Below are positions 24,112 through 32,631 of a stretch of 64,000 nucleotides of DNA, one piece after another. Under the pieces are notes generated by a model. It searched no databases, had not been told where the DNA came from, and was given only the letters and a program-made list of their open reading frames with translations. Position numbers and translations under genes: made by a program. Location: NCBI GenBank assembly GCA_964496905.1, contig CAZCAQ010000004.1, positions 1 through 64,000 of the forward strand. Direction: 5' to 3'. The stretch's first letter is position 1. Every line of letters begins with the position of its first letter. This stretch comes from CAZCAQ01 sp964496905. Lineage in GTDB: Bacteria; Patescibacteriota; WWE3; UBA101185; UBA10185.

Positions 24112-24873
24112 CTAATTACTTACTCCAACAAAATAAATAGGCAGCTTAATAGTTTGCGTTGATTGACTCGTTTCTGCTGCGGTTAAAAGTTGATCAACAG
24201 AAGTTTTATTGTTGTTGTAATCATCTAAAATAGTACACAAATTTGCATCTGTATCGCAATAACCTTTTTCAGTATCCGCTAATTTTCCTGTTAGCAAGCC
24301 CATATAAAAAGTTTGACCAGGTAATAAACGGCGTTTTAAGTTCTGAAAATTTGTAAAGTACGGTTTTGTTGATAATGAGCCGTTATAAAAAAGAATATGC
24401 GCCTTGGTATCAATTGGAACGTTAACCGTGTGTAAAATTCTATTCTTTTTATACTCCACCGAGGCAAAACTTTGATCTCCAGTTAAATAATATGTCAACA
24501 ATCTTGCTTTAATAAATGTTAAGTATAAATTGTTGTAATCCTCAAGCCTGTAAGGAGCTTTTACGCTATTTGCATCTTTTTTATATTCTGAATATAAAGC
24601 GGCAATTTTAATGCTAAATGGGTCAAGAGATCTATTTACCATAATAGGGTAGTCTGACACATCTTCTGCATTATTTTTACAATTGGCACTACAATTTGAA
24701 ATCAACAAAAATGCCGAAGCAGCAGCCGCTACAACAACGACAAACAATAAAATGCTAGAAGTTGATTTGAGATGATTAGGTGGTAGTTTTGTAGAAGGAA
24801 GGTCTTCAAGGCTATAAATTGAACTTACCGCATCAGAATTCGTATTTGTTGGTACATCGGACAGATTTTCCAT
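24112..24873 (-). CDS. Single-pass membrane protein of the pilus locus
   Basis: 253 residues: a 45-residue cytoplasmic part rich in Ser/Asp/Pro, one membrane helix (about 38-60, ILLFVVVVAAAASAFLLI), and an extracellular domain of about 190 residues with cysteines. Unknown family. ATG 24873 is fixed by the promoter: TTGACT, 17 bases, CATAAT, seven bases to ATG; a start 12 codons earlier would lie upstream of the -10. It starts a transcription unit that runs into the secreted protein and pilin genes. Confidence 0.65.
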   Translation of the reverse strand: MENLSDVPTNTNSDAVSSIYSLEDLPSTKLPPNHLKSTSSILLFVVVVAAAASAFLLISNCSANCKNNAEDVSDYPIMVNRSLDPFSIKIAALYSEYKKDANSVKAPYRLEDYNNLYLTFIKARLLTYYLTGDQSFASVEYKKNRILHTVNVPIDTKAHILFYNGSLSTKPYFTNFQNLKRRLLPGQTFYMGLLTGKLADTEKGYCDTDANLCTILDDYNNNKTSVDQLLTAAETSQSTQTIKLPIYFVGVSN

Positions 24874-24880
24874 TATGTAA

Positions 24881-24909
24881 ATTATGGCATTTATACCGAA
24901 GGCAGTCAA
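24881..24909 (-). promoter_or_regulatory. Promoter within the pilus locus, leaderless
   Basis: On the minus strand: TTGACT (24909-24904), 17 bases, CATAAT (24886-24881), seven bases, ATG 24873. Confidence 0.7.
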
Positions 24910-24923
24910 TGAAAACGTGTGCT

Positions 24924-25805
24924 TTAAAAACCACTAACAATTAATTCAAGCACCTTAGGTCCATAAATTAGCGTAAATATACTTCCCGCAACCATAAAAG
25001 GGCCAAATGGAACAGTATCTTTAATACTTTTTACTTTAAAAATAACTAGAAAAATGCTTACTAAAGCACCAAACAAAAACCCCATAAAAATTGCGATAAT
25101 ATTTAGGGGAAAGCCGTTAAAAAGCCCAATTAAAACAGATAGCTTTAAATCGCCGCCGCCCATTCCTCGCCCTTTTGTAATAATGATTAATAAGTAGAAA
25201 AATAAAAATATTCCAACAGTTGAGGCGTACGTGTATAGCAGTGACATTACCATTCGAGTAAGTTGTTGTTCCAAATATCCAGCTTGAATCAGGTATTTAC
25301 CCAAAACGTTTTCGCTTACTAACTGCTGCAAGCTATAGTAATTAAAGGCTACAGCCAATATTCCAAAAATAAATGCAACAAACATACCAAAAAATACTAC
25401 ACCATCGGGAATAAGCTTTTCTTTAAAATCAGTTAACGAAATTACAACAAATACGGCCATTATTATGCTTAAGTAGATAAATTCCACAAAATTGTCTAGT
25501 GTAGGATAGGAAACTACGCCAGAGTACCAAGCCATTAAAGCGAATAAAAATGCTGTGGAAATTTCTGCAAGAGGATAGTAGTAAGAAAGTTTTTCTTTAC
25601 AATAGCGGCAACGACCTTTTAGGTATACAAAGGAAACAACAGGCACAAGATCAGTTGCAACAAGCTCAGTAAGACAAAAATCACATCTAGAACGGCCTTT
25701 TATAAAGTTTTCATCGCGTAAAAGCCTATCGGCTACAACATTTAAAAAAGAGCCAACCAAAAACCCAACGCATATAACAATAACATACATGAATAGTTCA
25801 ACCAT
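24924..25805 (-). CDS. pilD: Prepilin peptidase / N-methyltransferase PilD
   Basis: 293 residues, about eight membrane helices. The cytoplasmic loop has two CxxC pairs (CDFC, CRYC), typical of bifunctional peptidases that also methylate the new N-terminus. The aspartic protease residues are seen in LTDFKEKLIPD and GMGGGDLKLS (GxGD motif). It cleaves the leaders of the ten pilin-like proteins of this locus. The intergenic stretch to the next gene upstream holds an inserted orphan gene with its own promoter and terminator. Confidence 0.93.
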   Translation of the reverse strand: MVELFMYVIVICVGFLVGSFLNVVADRLLRDENFIKGRSRCDFCLTELVATDLVPVVSFVYLKGRCRYCKEKLSYYYPLAEISTAFLFALMAWYSGVVSYPTLDNFVEFIYLSIIMAVFVVISLTDFKEKLIPDGVVFFGMFVAFIFGILAVAFNYYSLQQLVSENVLGKYLIQAGYLEQQLTRMVMSLLYTYASTVGIFLFFYLLIIITKGRGMGGGDLKLSVLIGLFNGFPLNIIAIFMGFLFGALVSIFLVIFKVKSIKDTVPFGPFMVAGSIFTLIYGPKVLELIVSGF

Positions 25806-25861
25806 TAATTAATGCTAGCATATAGTTTTTTTGAAAAATAGAAGGGAATCTATTAAAAGAC

Positions 25862-25955
25862 AAAGCGCCCAAAGGTCAAAATGGAAAATGTGGGGTATTT
25901 AATTAAGCGCTATCGCCTAATTACACATTTTATCGACTTTAACCTTTTGGGCACT
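25862..25955 (-). terminator. Long-loop hairpin terminator
   Basis: GCCCAAAAGGT and ACCTTTGGGC (minus strand) pair across about 65 bases, with an inner AAAATGTG/CACATTTT pair, behind the orphan gene at 25964. Confidence 0.6.
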
Positions 25956-25963
25956 TGCAAATT

Positions 25964-26347
25964 TCAATAAGTTGGTTCAACCGTAATTTCTAACAATACC
26001 AACTTAACATTCATGGAGTAACTCCTTAGCCTGCAAACCACTATTAGGTCACCAGCGCCGACAGCAAAGGGCTCCCCCAATGTAATAAAGCTATCGACAC
26101 CATCTAATGAGGCACTGCATTCATCGAATTCAGCTTCACCGCCTGTCAACTCAAGCACAAAAACATCAGGCACTTCTATGTGCCACGAATTTGACACCAA
26201 AACTGATTGCCCAATTATAGGCGGGACCTCTTCGCCAGAATACTGTGGAGCAGGGGCATCACTTTCTGCGAGCAAAGCGCTGCACCGCACAGGCACTTCT
26301 AAAAACAAGCTAAACACCACAAAAAACAGGGCAGTTCTTAGTTTCAT
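25964..26347 (-). CDS. Secreted orphan protein inserted in the pilus locus
   Basis: 127 residues with a signal peptide (MKLRTALFFVVFSLFLEVPVRCSA), a short Pro/Glu spacer and a beta-rich domain with cysteines (DECSAS, VVCRLR). ATG 26347 is fixed by a strong promoter whose TATAAT ends nine bases before it; a longer frame would start upstream of the promoter. It lies between pilD and a main pilin gene, with its own long-loop terminator, so it looks like an insertion into the pilus locus rather than a pilus gene. Confidence 0.65.
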   Translation of the reverse strand: MKLRTALFFVVFSLFLEVPVRCSALLAESDAPAPQYSGEEVPPIIGQSVLVSNSWHIEVPDVFVLELTGGEAEFDECSASLDGVDSFITLGEPFAVGAGDLIVVCRLRSYSMNVKLVLLEITVEPTY

Positions 26348-26356
26348 AGTGGCGGT

Positions 26357-26385
26357 ATTATATGCTATAGGACACCTGAGGTCGA
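26357..26385 (-). promoter_or_regulatory. CCTATAG-type promoter, near-leaderless
   Basis: On the minus strand: TCGACC (26385-26380), 17-base spacer that contains CCTATAG (26371-26365), TATAAT (26362-26357), nine bases, ATG 26347. Confidence 0.7.
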
Positions 26386-26396
26386 GAGCAGCCATT

Positions 26397-26426
26397 AAAA
26401 AAGGCGGCACTTTCGCACCGCCTTTT
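26397..26426 (-). terminator. Strong intrinsic terminator after pilin gene
   Basis: GGCGGTGC and GTGCCGCC pair around a GAAA tetraloop (26403-26422), followed on the minus strand by a T6 tract. Ends transcripts of the pilin at 26448. Confidence 0.9.
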
Positions 26427-26447
26427 CCTTAACAAACCAAGACAAAC

Positions 26448-26954
26448 TTAGTTCAAAAGAACTAATGTTGTACCTAATTCGTATACAGCTACGTTATCTC
26501 CACCATCACTCGACATTTTAGTGGCGTTGTCTGCATGTTCTAACACTGCATTCAACTCATAATTTGTACCGTCTGAAGAGAAGGTATAAATATTTGCGCC
26601 TGTGTTTGTAGGATCAACCGGAAGTGTTGATACATATTTGGATAATCCAGTTTTTCCAGTTGGAATGGTGAACTGAACCCAACCTGTACCATCTACAGCT
26701 TGTGTAGAGGCTCCCGCGCTGCTGTCTGCCGTTGCTGCTGAAAGAATTACTTCTTGTTCAGCTAATGCTAGTCCAAGCGATTTATTTATTGTATCCATAT
26801 CGTTTAATCTGGTTGTATCTCTGGCTTTTGCTGTTAATGCTCCAGGGTTAATAACCAATAATAATGTCGTTGCTAAAATACCTACGATAACGATAACAAC
26901 CAAAAGTTCTACTAATGTAAAACCTTTATTATTTATTATTTTTGTTTTTGGCAT
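26448..26954 (-). CDS. Probable major type IV pilin
   Basis: 168 residues. MPKTKIINNKG leader, FTLVELLVVIVIVGILATTLLLV stalk with Glu5, INPGALTAKARDTTRLNDMDTINKSLGLAL, and a small cysteine-free domain ending in SDGGDNVAVYELGTTLVLL. AGGAGGTG lies six bases before ATG 26954, and a strong terminator follows the stop, so output is likely high. It comes directly after pilB-pilT-pilC, the usual place for a major pilin. Whether this or the product of 20501 forms the main filament cannot be told from sequence. Confidence 0.85.
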   Translation of the reverse strand: MPKTKIINNKGFTLVELLVVIVIVGILATTLLLVINPGALTAKARDTTRLNDMDTINKSLGLALAEQEVILSAATADSSAGASTQAVDGTGWVQFTIPTGKTGLSKYVSTLPVDPTNTGANIYTFSSDGTNYELNAVLEHADNATKMSSDGGDNVAVYELGTTLVLLN

Positions 26955-26970
26955 TCATTTCACCTCCTTT

Positions 26971-28173
26971 TTATAGTGCGCTAGTAATTTTGTAAATTGG
27001 AACTATTATCGAAATAATCAAGATTGCAACCATAACACCTAACATAATTAAAATCAGCGGCTCAAGCGCTGCTGACAAACCTTTTACTGCATGATCAGTT
27101 TCTCGGTCGTAAAATGCTGAAATTTGAGTAAGCATATCGTCTACTTTTCCTGTTTCTTCTCCAACTGAAACCATTTGGCCAATTAGAGGAGGGAAGATAG
27201 GCGATTTTTTAAGGTAATCTGACAAAGAATTTCCTTTTTCAACGCTTAGGGCTGCCTCGTGAGTAGCTTTACGAATATTAGAATTGCCAGAAACTTGGGC
27301 AACAATGTTTAAAGCTTCAACAATTGGAATTGCAGCCGAAATTAATAAACCCAAAGTTCTTGTGAACTGTGCATATTCTTTAAGTTTTGTTATTTTTCCA
27401 AAAACTGGCGCTCTAAAAGAAAACTGAGATCTAAATTCTTTTCCTGCAGCTGACGACATAAAAGTTTTAGTAGCAAAAATACCCGCTGCCGCAATAATTA
27501 AAAAGATGTACCAATATTCAGTCATCCACTTGGACAAATTAATCATAAACTGGGTAATCATAGGTAGCGGAACATTTAAGGATTCGTACATGTCCGCCAA
27601 ACGAGGAATGACAAAAAACACCATTCCAAAAAATACCAAAACCATTGCGCCAACAACTATAACAGGGTAAACCATAGCAGTTTTAAACTTGGAATTAAGT
27701 TCTTGTTCTGCTTCCATAGTTACTGCTATTCGCAATAAAACTTCGTCTAATTTACCCGAAGACTCTCCTGCATGCACAAGTGCTTGAAAAGTTGGGCTAA
27801 ACACTGTGGGATGCCTACCAAAAGCTGCTGAAAGGGGAGTGCCGCCTTCGACATCTCGTAAACATTCGGTTAAAACTTTGCGCAAGGTTGCGTTGTTAGT
27901 TTGTTGAAGCAAAACGTCTAAAGTTTTTGAAATTGGCAAACCAGCAGCTACCATTGTTGCTAACTGTCGAGCCATAGCTACTAAATCTGCACCAGGAACT
28001 CCTCTTATGTTTCCAAGTTGATTAAAAAACGAATCGTTTTTTTCGTTGAGAGAAATAACGTAAACTCCGCGCTCTTTTAATAGTGCGATTGCTGATTGAT
28101 TAGTCCTTGCATCAACCGATCCTGTTTTAATGTTGCCTGCCGCATCACGGGCAGTATATGTGTATACTGGCAT
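26971..28173 (-). CDS. pilC: Type IV pilus inner-membrane platform protein PilC
   Basis: 400 residues with the two T2SSF domains of PilC/GspF: residues 65-190 (ARQLATMVAAGLPISKTLDVL ... VHAGESSGKLDEVLLRIA) and 270-390 (TRTLGLLISAAIPIVEALNIV ... VSVGEETGKVDDMLTQI), each followed by membrane helices. PilC is the rotating platform that passes pilins from the membrane into the filament, driven by PilB and PilT. Standard length; 46 bases after the pilT stop. Confidence 0.95.
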   Translation of the reverse strand: MPVYTYTARDAAGNIKTGSVDARTNQSAIALLKERGVYVISLNEKNDSFFNQLGNIRGVPGADLVAMARQLATMVAAGLPISKTLDVLLQQTNNATLRKVLTECLRDVEGGTPLSAAFGRHPTVFSPTFQALVHAGESSGKLDEVLLRIAVTMEAEQELNSKFKTAMVYPVIVVGAMVLVFFGMVFFVIPRLADMYESLNVPLPMITQFMINLSKWMTEYWYIFLIIAAAGIFATKTFMSSAAGKEFRSQFSFRAPVFGKITKLKEYAQFTRTLGLLISAAIPIVEALNIVAQVSGNSNIRKATHEAALSVEKGNSLSDYLKKSPIFPPLIGQMVSVGEETGKVDDMLTQISAFYDRETDHAVKGLSAALEPLILIMLGVMVAILIISIIVPIYKITSAL

Positions 28174-28219
28174 TGGCTTTTTTTATGATTGAAGTTGCAC
28201 GAGCCTTAAGCTAGTGACC

Positions 28220-29302
28220 TCATTTTTTTGTAACTGCACCTGATTCTGCAAACATTCTTCTTAAAATATCAGGCTTTGTAGTAATCCTAAGTGCTTCGTC
28301 GGTACTTAACCAACCTTTGTTTACTAGTTCCGCTAAAGAATGTTCTAAACTAATCATACCAAGATGAACGCTCGTGGCAATGACATTATCAATCATGTAC
28401 GTTTTACCTTCTCGTATTAGGTTTTTAACTGCTTCTGATCCAAGTAATAATTCAACTGCTGGAACTAGTCCTTTTTGATCTGATGGCAATAGTCTTGTTG
28501 AAATAACCGCTTCTAAAATTTGCGACAATTGAACTCTTACTAATTTTTGTTGTTCCTCAGGAAATGCATCAATAATTCTGTCAATTGTTTGAGAAGCTGA
28601 GTTTGTATGAAGTGTTGCAAAAACTAAGTGACCCGTTTCGGCAATACTTATTGCGGAAGAAATTGTGTCAAAATCGCGCATTTCACCAATAAAAACTATG
28701 TTTGGATCTTGTCTTAAAACTGATTTTAAAGCTACACCCCAAGAATGTGTATCTAAAAACATTTCGCGTTGTTCAATAATGGACTTTTTGTTTACAAACA
28801 TGTATTCAATTGGATCTTCAATCGTAATAATGTGTTCAGCGCGGGTTTCGTTAATACGATCAATCATTGAAGCAATTGCAGTTGATTTTCCTTGTCCTGA
28901 GGGTCCAACTACCAAAACTAGTCCTTGGCTAAGTCCACACAAATTACCAATTACAGCGGGCAAGTTTAATGATTCTAAACTTGGTATTTGCATAGGAATT
29001 AACCTTAGTGCAACGGCAGGGTAGCCTTTTTGAAAAAAGGCGTTTACTCTAAAGCGCGCCTTACTACCAAGAGCAACTGAAAAATCTACTTCTTTATTAA
29101 TATCTAGCAAATCTTTTTGTTCTTGAGTTAAAACTTGTGACAAAAAATATTCAATATCTTCAACTGTCATTACTGGGTAATCGGGCAGAATACTTAGAAC
29201 ACGATTTTTACGAACAACTGGAGCAGAATTCATAGTTAAATGTAAATCCGTTGCACCCATTGAATTAATTTTTTCTAAAAGTTGAGTAACATTAATTGCC
29301 AT
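28220..29302 (-). CDS. pilT: Type IV pilus retraction ATPase PilT
   Basis: 360 residues. Walker A GPSGQGKST, Asp box, Walker B with IGEMRDFDTISSAISIAETGHLVFATLHTNSASQTIDRIIDAFP, the classical PilT signature. PilT hexamers drive pilus depolymerisation, giving twitching motility, DNA uptake or host-cell pulling. AAGGA lies about ten bases before ATG 29302. It follows pilB by nine bases, so the two motors are co-expressed. Confidence 0.95.
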   Translation of the reverse strand: MAINVTQLLEKINSMGATDLHLTMNSAPVVRKNRVLSILPDYPVMTVEDIEYFLSQVLTQEQKDLLDINKEVDFSVALGSKARFRVNAFFQKGYPAVALRLIPMQIPSLESLNLPAVIGNLCGLSQGLVLVVGPSGQGKSTAIASMIDRINETRAEHIITIEDPIEYMFVNKKSIIEQREMFLDTHSWGVALKSVLRQDPNIVFIGEMRDFDTISSAISIAETGHLVFATLHTNSASQTIDRIIDAFPEEQQKLVRVQLSQILEAVISTRLLPSDQKGLVPAVELLLGSEAVKNLIREGKTYMIDNVIATSVHLGMISLEHSLAELVNKGWLSTDEALRITTKPDILRRMFAESGAVTKK

Positions 29303-29311
29303 ATTAAAATA

Positions 29312-31084
29312 TTATCCTTTCGCAACTCTTAACACTTCTTCAAGAGTCGTTTGACCTTCCAAGGCCTTTAAATAACCATCTTGTACTAAAGTGAGCATGC
29401 CTTCTTCAACGGCAACTCTTGAGATTTCTGAGTCAGGCTTGCTTTCCATTGTTAACAAACCTATTGCATTAGACATTACCAAAACTTCAAAAATACCCAT
29501 TCGGCCTTTATAACCCGAGTTTCCACATTTATCACAGCCTTTACCATGAAAAAGTTCTACCTTGCCTGTTTTTATTTTATTTACAGTGTCTGCAATCTCT
29601 TTATCTTTATTCATTAAAATATGAGAGTTTTCTATTGTACCTAAAACTTTGTATACTTCTTCCATAATTTCGTCAGGTGGTTGATACGCCTCTTTGCAAT
29701 CTAAACAAATTTTTCTAACGAGTCGTTGCGCTAACACCGCGTTTACAGTTGAGGCAAGCAAAAAGCTTTCCATTTTCATATCTAAAAGTCTGGGTATTGC
29801 ACCTGAGGCTGAGTTTGTGTGAAGTGTTGAAAGCACTAAGTGACCTGTAAGTGCTGCGTGAACAGCAAGTTCGGCTGTTTCTGAGTCACGAATTTCTCCT
29901 ACCATTACAACGTTAGGGTCTTGTCGCAAAAACGACCTTAATCCTGCGGCAAAAGTTAAACCTGCTTGGGGGTTTACCTGAACTTGATTAACACCTTGAA
30001 CTCTAATTTCTACAGGATCTTCAATGGTAACAATATTTACTCGCACAGTATTTAATTTACTCAACGCTGAGGCAAGAGTAACTGTTTTACCCGAACCAGT
30101 AGGTCCTGTTACTAATATCATTCCAGTTGGTTTAATAATTGCTTCCTCAAAACGCTTTAAAGCAAGACCGCGCAGTCCTAAATCTTTAAAAGTAAAAACG
30201 GCACCTTCTTCTTTTAAAAGTCTAATAACTATTTTTTCGCCAAAAACAGTTGGAAGCGATGAAACACGAAGATCTGTGGATTTATTGCCCGAATTAACGC
30301 GGAACCTACCATCTAAAGGAATTCGCTTTTCGTCAATTTTCATGTTTGCCAAAATTTTAATACGAGCAATTATAGATTCATGCATTTCTTTTGGAATACG
30401 ACGCTTTTCTTCTAAAATACCGTCAATTCTGTAACGAAGCCTTGTTTCAGTTTCCATTGGTTCCAAGTGAATATCCGAAGCGCCTGTTTTTACAGCCGTT
30501 TGCAAAATCATTTCTACAATGCGAGCAATAGGAGCATCTCTAAGTGTCGCTTGGTCATCTATTGTTTTATTGTTTTCGTCTATTTTTAAGGTTGTTTGAG
30601 AAATTTCTTCTAAAGCTGCGTTTATTTCGGCGCCAATTGCTTTACCTTGCTGCTCTTCTAAAACATGCTCAATTTCTTTTTGAGTTGAAATTGCTGGTAT
30701 GACGGTATACCCAGTTTTACGCTCGACAAATTCTATAGTTTGAAGATCAAGCGGATCGGCCATAGCAACTTTAAGGTTGTTACCTTCAAGTGCATAGGGA
30801 ACTACGCTGTACTTTTTGGAAAGTGCGCTAGGTATAAGTTCCAAAAGTTCGGGTTCAATTTTAGTAGTGGTAAGATCCGCGTATTCAAAGTGGTAAACAT
30901 CGGCCATAGCCTTTACAAAATCACCAGTGCTAACAAAACCGCGTTCTTTAATTATGTTTTCTATACTTTTACCACTGTTGACATGCTCAAATTTAATAGC
31001 TGAAAGCTGGTCTTGTGTAATCAGTTTTTTTTCAAACAGAACGTCTTCTATGCTTTTTGTTGCTACTGTTGTTTGTGTTGACAT
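29312..31084 (-). CDS. pilB: Type IV pilus assembly ATPase PilB
   Basis: 590 residues: an N-terminal MshEN-type domain (about 10-150), then the ATPase with Walker A GPTGSGKT, DPNVVMVGEIRDSETAELAVHAALTGHLVLSTLHTNSA, and a zinc element with CLDC and CDKCG (tetracysteine). PilB drives pilus extension. I chose ATG 31084 (MSTQTTV) because the domain starts here; a GTG 12 codons upstream is possible. The -10 TATCAT, with TG extension, lies in the divergent region shared with the gene at 31219. Confidence 0.93.
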   Translation of the reverse strand: MSTQTTVATKSIEDVLFEKKLITQDQLSAIKFEHVNSGKSIENIIKERGFVSTGDFVKAMADVYHFEYADLTTTKIEPELLELIPSALSKKYSVVPYALEGNNLKVAMADPLDLQTIEFVERKTGYTVIPAISTQKEIEHVLEEQQGKAIGAEINAALEEISQTTLKIDENNKTIDDQATLRDAPIARIVEMILQTAVKTGASDIHLEPMETETRLRYRIDGILEEKRRIPKEMHESIIARIKILANMKIDEKRIPLDGRFRVNSGNKSTDLRVSSLPTVFGEKIVIRLLKEEGAVFTFKDLGLRGLALKRFEEAIIKPTGMILVTGPTGSGKTVTLASALSKLNTVRVNIVTIEDPVEIRVQGVNQVQVNPQAGLTFAAGLRSFLRQDPNVVMVGEIRDSETAELAVHAALTGHLVLSTLHTNSASGAIPRLLDMKMESFLLASTVNAVLAQRLVRKICLDCKEAYQPPDEIMEEVYKVLGTIENSHILMNKDKEIADTVNKIKTGKVELFHGKGCDKCGNSGYKGRMGIFEVLVMSNAIGLLTMESKPDSEISRVAVEEGMLTLVQDGYLKALEGQTTLEEVLRVAKG

Positions 31085-31183
31085 AGGCAGGTTAGCTTTA
31101 GTGTGTGTTTGCGCACGCACTTGTTGCTCAAAAAAATGATAGCAGGTTTTTGGAAACGAGGGAACAATGTTCTTAAGTTTAAA

Positions 31184-31212
31184 TTGTTTAGATTGTGCAA
31201 AAAGTATATAGT
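31184..31212 (+). promoter_or_regulatory. Promoter, leaderless
   Basis: TTGTTT (31184-31189), 17 bases, TATAGT (31207-31212), six bases, ATG 31219. Divergent from pilB. Confidence 0.65.
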
Positions 31213-31218
31213 ATTAAT

Positions 31219-31695
31219 ATGTCAATGAGTCCCATAATAATTCCTGGAAATGAAACAGAGCCAATTGCAGTGAAGGTTGAGGCTATTGGGCTTAAGGCTG
31301 AAGCATATGGTGCTGTAGCGGAGCTATTAAAAGAAATGGGCAAGCCATACCCCCAAATTAAACCAAGTCCTAGGGCTTTTGAATATGAAGGTGATCTTGA
31401 AGAAAGAAGAAGAGTAGCACAGATGCATTCAGGTGCTCTGACAAGAGAATTGGGAGATGAACTTAGAGATACAGCACTTGCAGGTTCCTTTGTAACTTTT
31501 AACCACGGTGAAAAGTCATACATGGTATTGGCAACTAACATGAGCAAAACGTATGCTTATGAGACACTACATGCATGCATACCTAGAGCAAATAGAAGAC
31601 TAATTGCTGAGCATAGCGAAGAAACAGATTTGGTTTTAATACCTCAGCTAGAATATATGCCTCCTCCTGAATCAATTCGAAGTGTATTAGGTTAG
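31219..31695 (+). CDS. Hypothetical cytoplasmic protein
   Basis: 158 residues, no signal peptide, no membrane helix; an acidic helical first half (DLEERRRVAQMHSGALTRELGDELRD) and a more beta-like second half. Unknown family. ATG 31219 is preferred because TATAGT ends six bases before it; a GTG at 31195 lies upstream of the -10. It stands alone, divergent from pilB and convergent with the small operon at 31812, from which a perfect hairpin separates it. Confidence 0.55.
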   Translation: MSMSPIIIPGNETEPIAVKVEAIGLKAEAYGAVAELLKEMGKPYPQIKPSPRAFEYEGDLEERRRVAQMHSGALTRELGDELRDTALAGSFVTFNHGEKSYMVLATNMSKTYAYETLHACIPRANRRLIAEHSEETDLVLIPQLEYMPPPESIRSVLG

Positions 31696-31718
31696 GAAAT
31701 GGACTTAGATATAGAATT

Positions 31719-31756
31719 ACCCTACTACAGCTCGCGACAATTTGTAGTAGGGTCTA
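31719..31756. terminator. Bidirectional hairpin
   Basis: ACCCTACTACA (31719-31729) pairs perfectly with TGTAGTAGGGT (31743-31753) between convergent genes; only weak T-runs on either side. Confidence 0.65.
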
Positions 31757-31811
31757 AATGGCTCAAGTATTCTTTTTTACCCAAACATATATTGTTCCAA
31801 GCAGCCAACCT

Positions 31812-32168
31812 TCATATCCGGTCCGCAACTCTATAGTATTTGTAATATGTTGCGAAATTCTGTTGCCAAGTGCCACCGTTCTTATGTATCATACACTCCG
31901 TGCCGTATTCTTTAAGCACAAATTCGGTGCCCCAAGGCAATTCACTGACTCTCTTGCTAACCTCGCCAGGTCCTGCAATATAATAATCCATTAAAGTATC
32001 TCCTGCGAGCATTTGCATAATATAGGACAAAAATAGGTATGTCCATGTACTAGAACTGCCTTTTTTGCGCACTTGTATTGCTTGAAAAGTGGCAAGTTGA
32101 AACCCAAAGGGAAAACTATCTTGCCTGTTTTTATACTGAATCACTAGTTTGTTTACGTGGTTTGCCAT
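31812..32168 (-). CDS. Hypothetical protein of a two-gene operon
   Basis: 118 residues, basic N-terminus, Tyr/Trp-rich end (WQQNFATYYKYYRV), no signal peptide and no recognised family. It overlaps the upstream gene by 38 bases. ATG 32168 has no clear Shine-Dalgarno and an in-frame GTG at 32144 is an alternative. The overlap suggests coupled translation with the partner, and hence a common function, but nothing shows what it is. Confidence 0.5.
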   Translation of the reverse strand: MANHVNKLVIQYKNRQDSFPFGFQLATFQAIQVRKKGSSSTWTYLFLSYIMQMLAGDTLMDYYIAGPGEVSKRVSELPWGTEFVLKEYGTECMIHKNGGTWQQNFATYYKYYRVADRI

Positions 32169-32496
32169 GCACAGTCTTGTCGTTTAATATTGACTGCAAC
32201 ATACGCGCCAAATGCTCAAGCTCCTTAACTGCAGGATTGTTGAGCAAATACACTTTTGTACCTGCACGGAAATCGATGTTAGGTACTACATCAAACTCTC
32301 TTTTTGCCAAAAGCGATTGTCTAGTCGCTGGTTTGTACGTATCGGTAACTCTATGTACATTGGCAAAGTTAAAACTTACACCTACTGGAACAAACCGTAC
32401 GCCTTTTTTTAAAGAGCTAACGTCCCTCACCGGAAGCTTAGCCCTTAACTCATCCAAAGCACGTGCTATTTGCTCTTCTGTCTCAAAATCGTCCAT
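32131..32496 (-). CDS. Hypothetical protein of a two-gene operon
   Basis: 121 residues, a helical charged N-terminus (EEQIARALDELRAKL) and a beta-rich centre (VRFVPVGVSFNFANV, DFRAGTKVYLLN). Unknown. AGGAGG lies eight bases before ATG 32496, a strong Shine-Dalgarno for this genome, so the operon follows the orphan-gene style rather than the leaderless style. A small two-gene pair could be a toxin-antitoxin system, but no motif supports that. Confidence 0.5.
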   Translation of the reverse strand: MDDFETEEQIARALDELRAKLPVRDVSSLKKGVRFVPVGVSFNFANVHRVTDTYKPATRQSLLAKREFDVVPNIDFRAGTKVYLLNNPAVKELEHLARMLQSILNDKTVHGKPRKQTSDSV

Positions 32497-32631
32497 TAGG
32501 AATTCCTCCTAAAATCATGATTTATCACCATTTTATAGCTGCATTAAACTGTAATGTTTATGACAAATCCTATACCTAAAGCAAATAAAGTCAAGTTTGC
32601 CCAAAGTATCCAATAACTATAAAATACCTCC

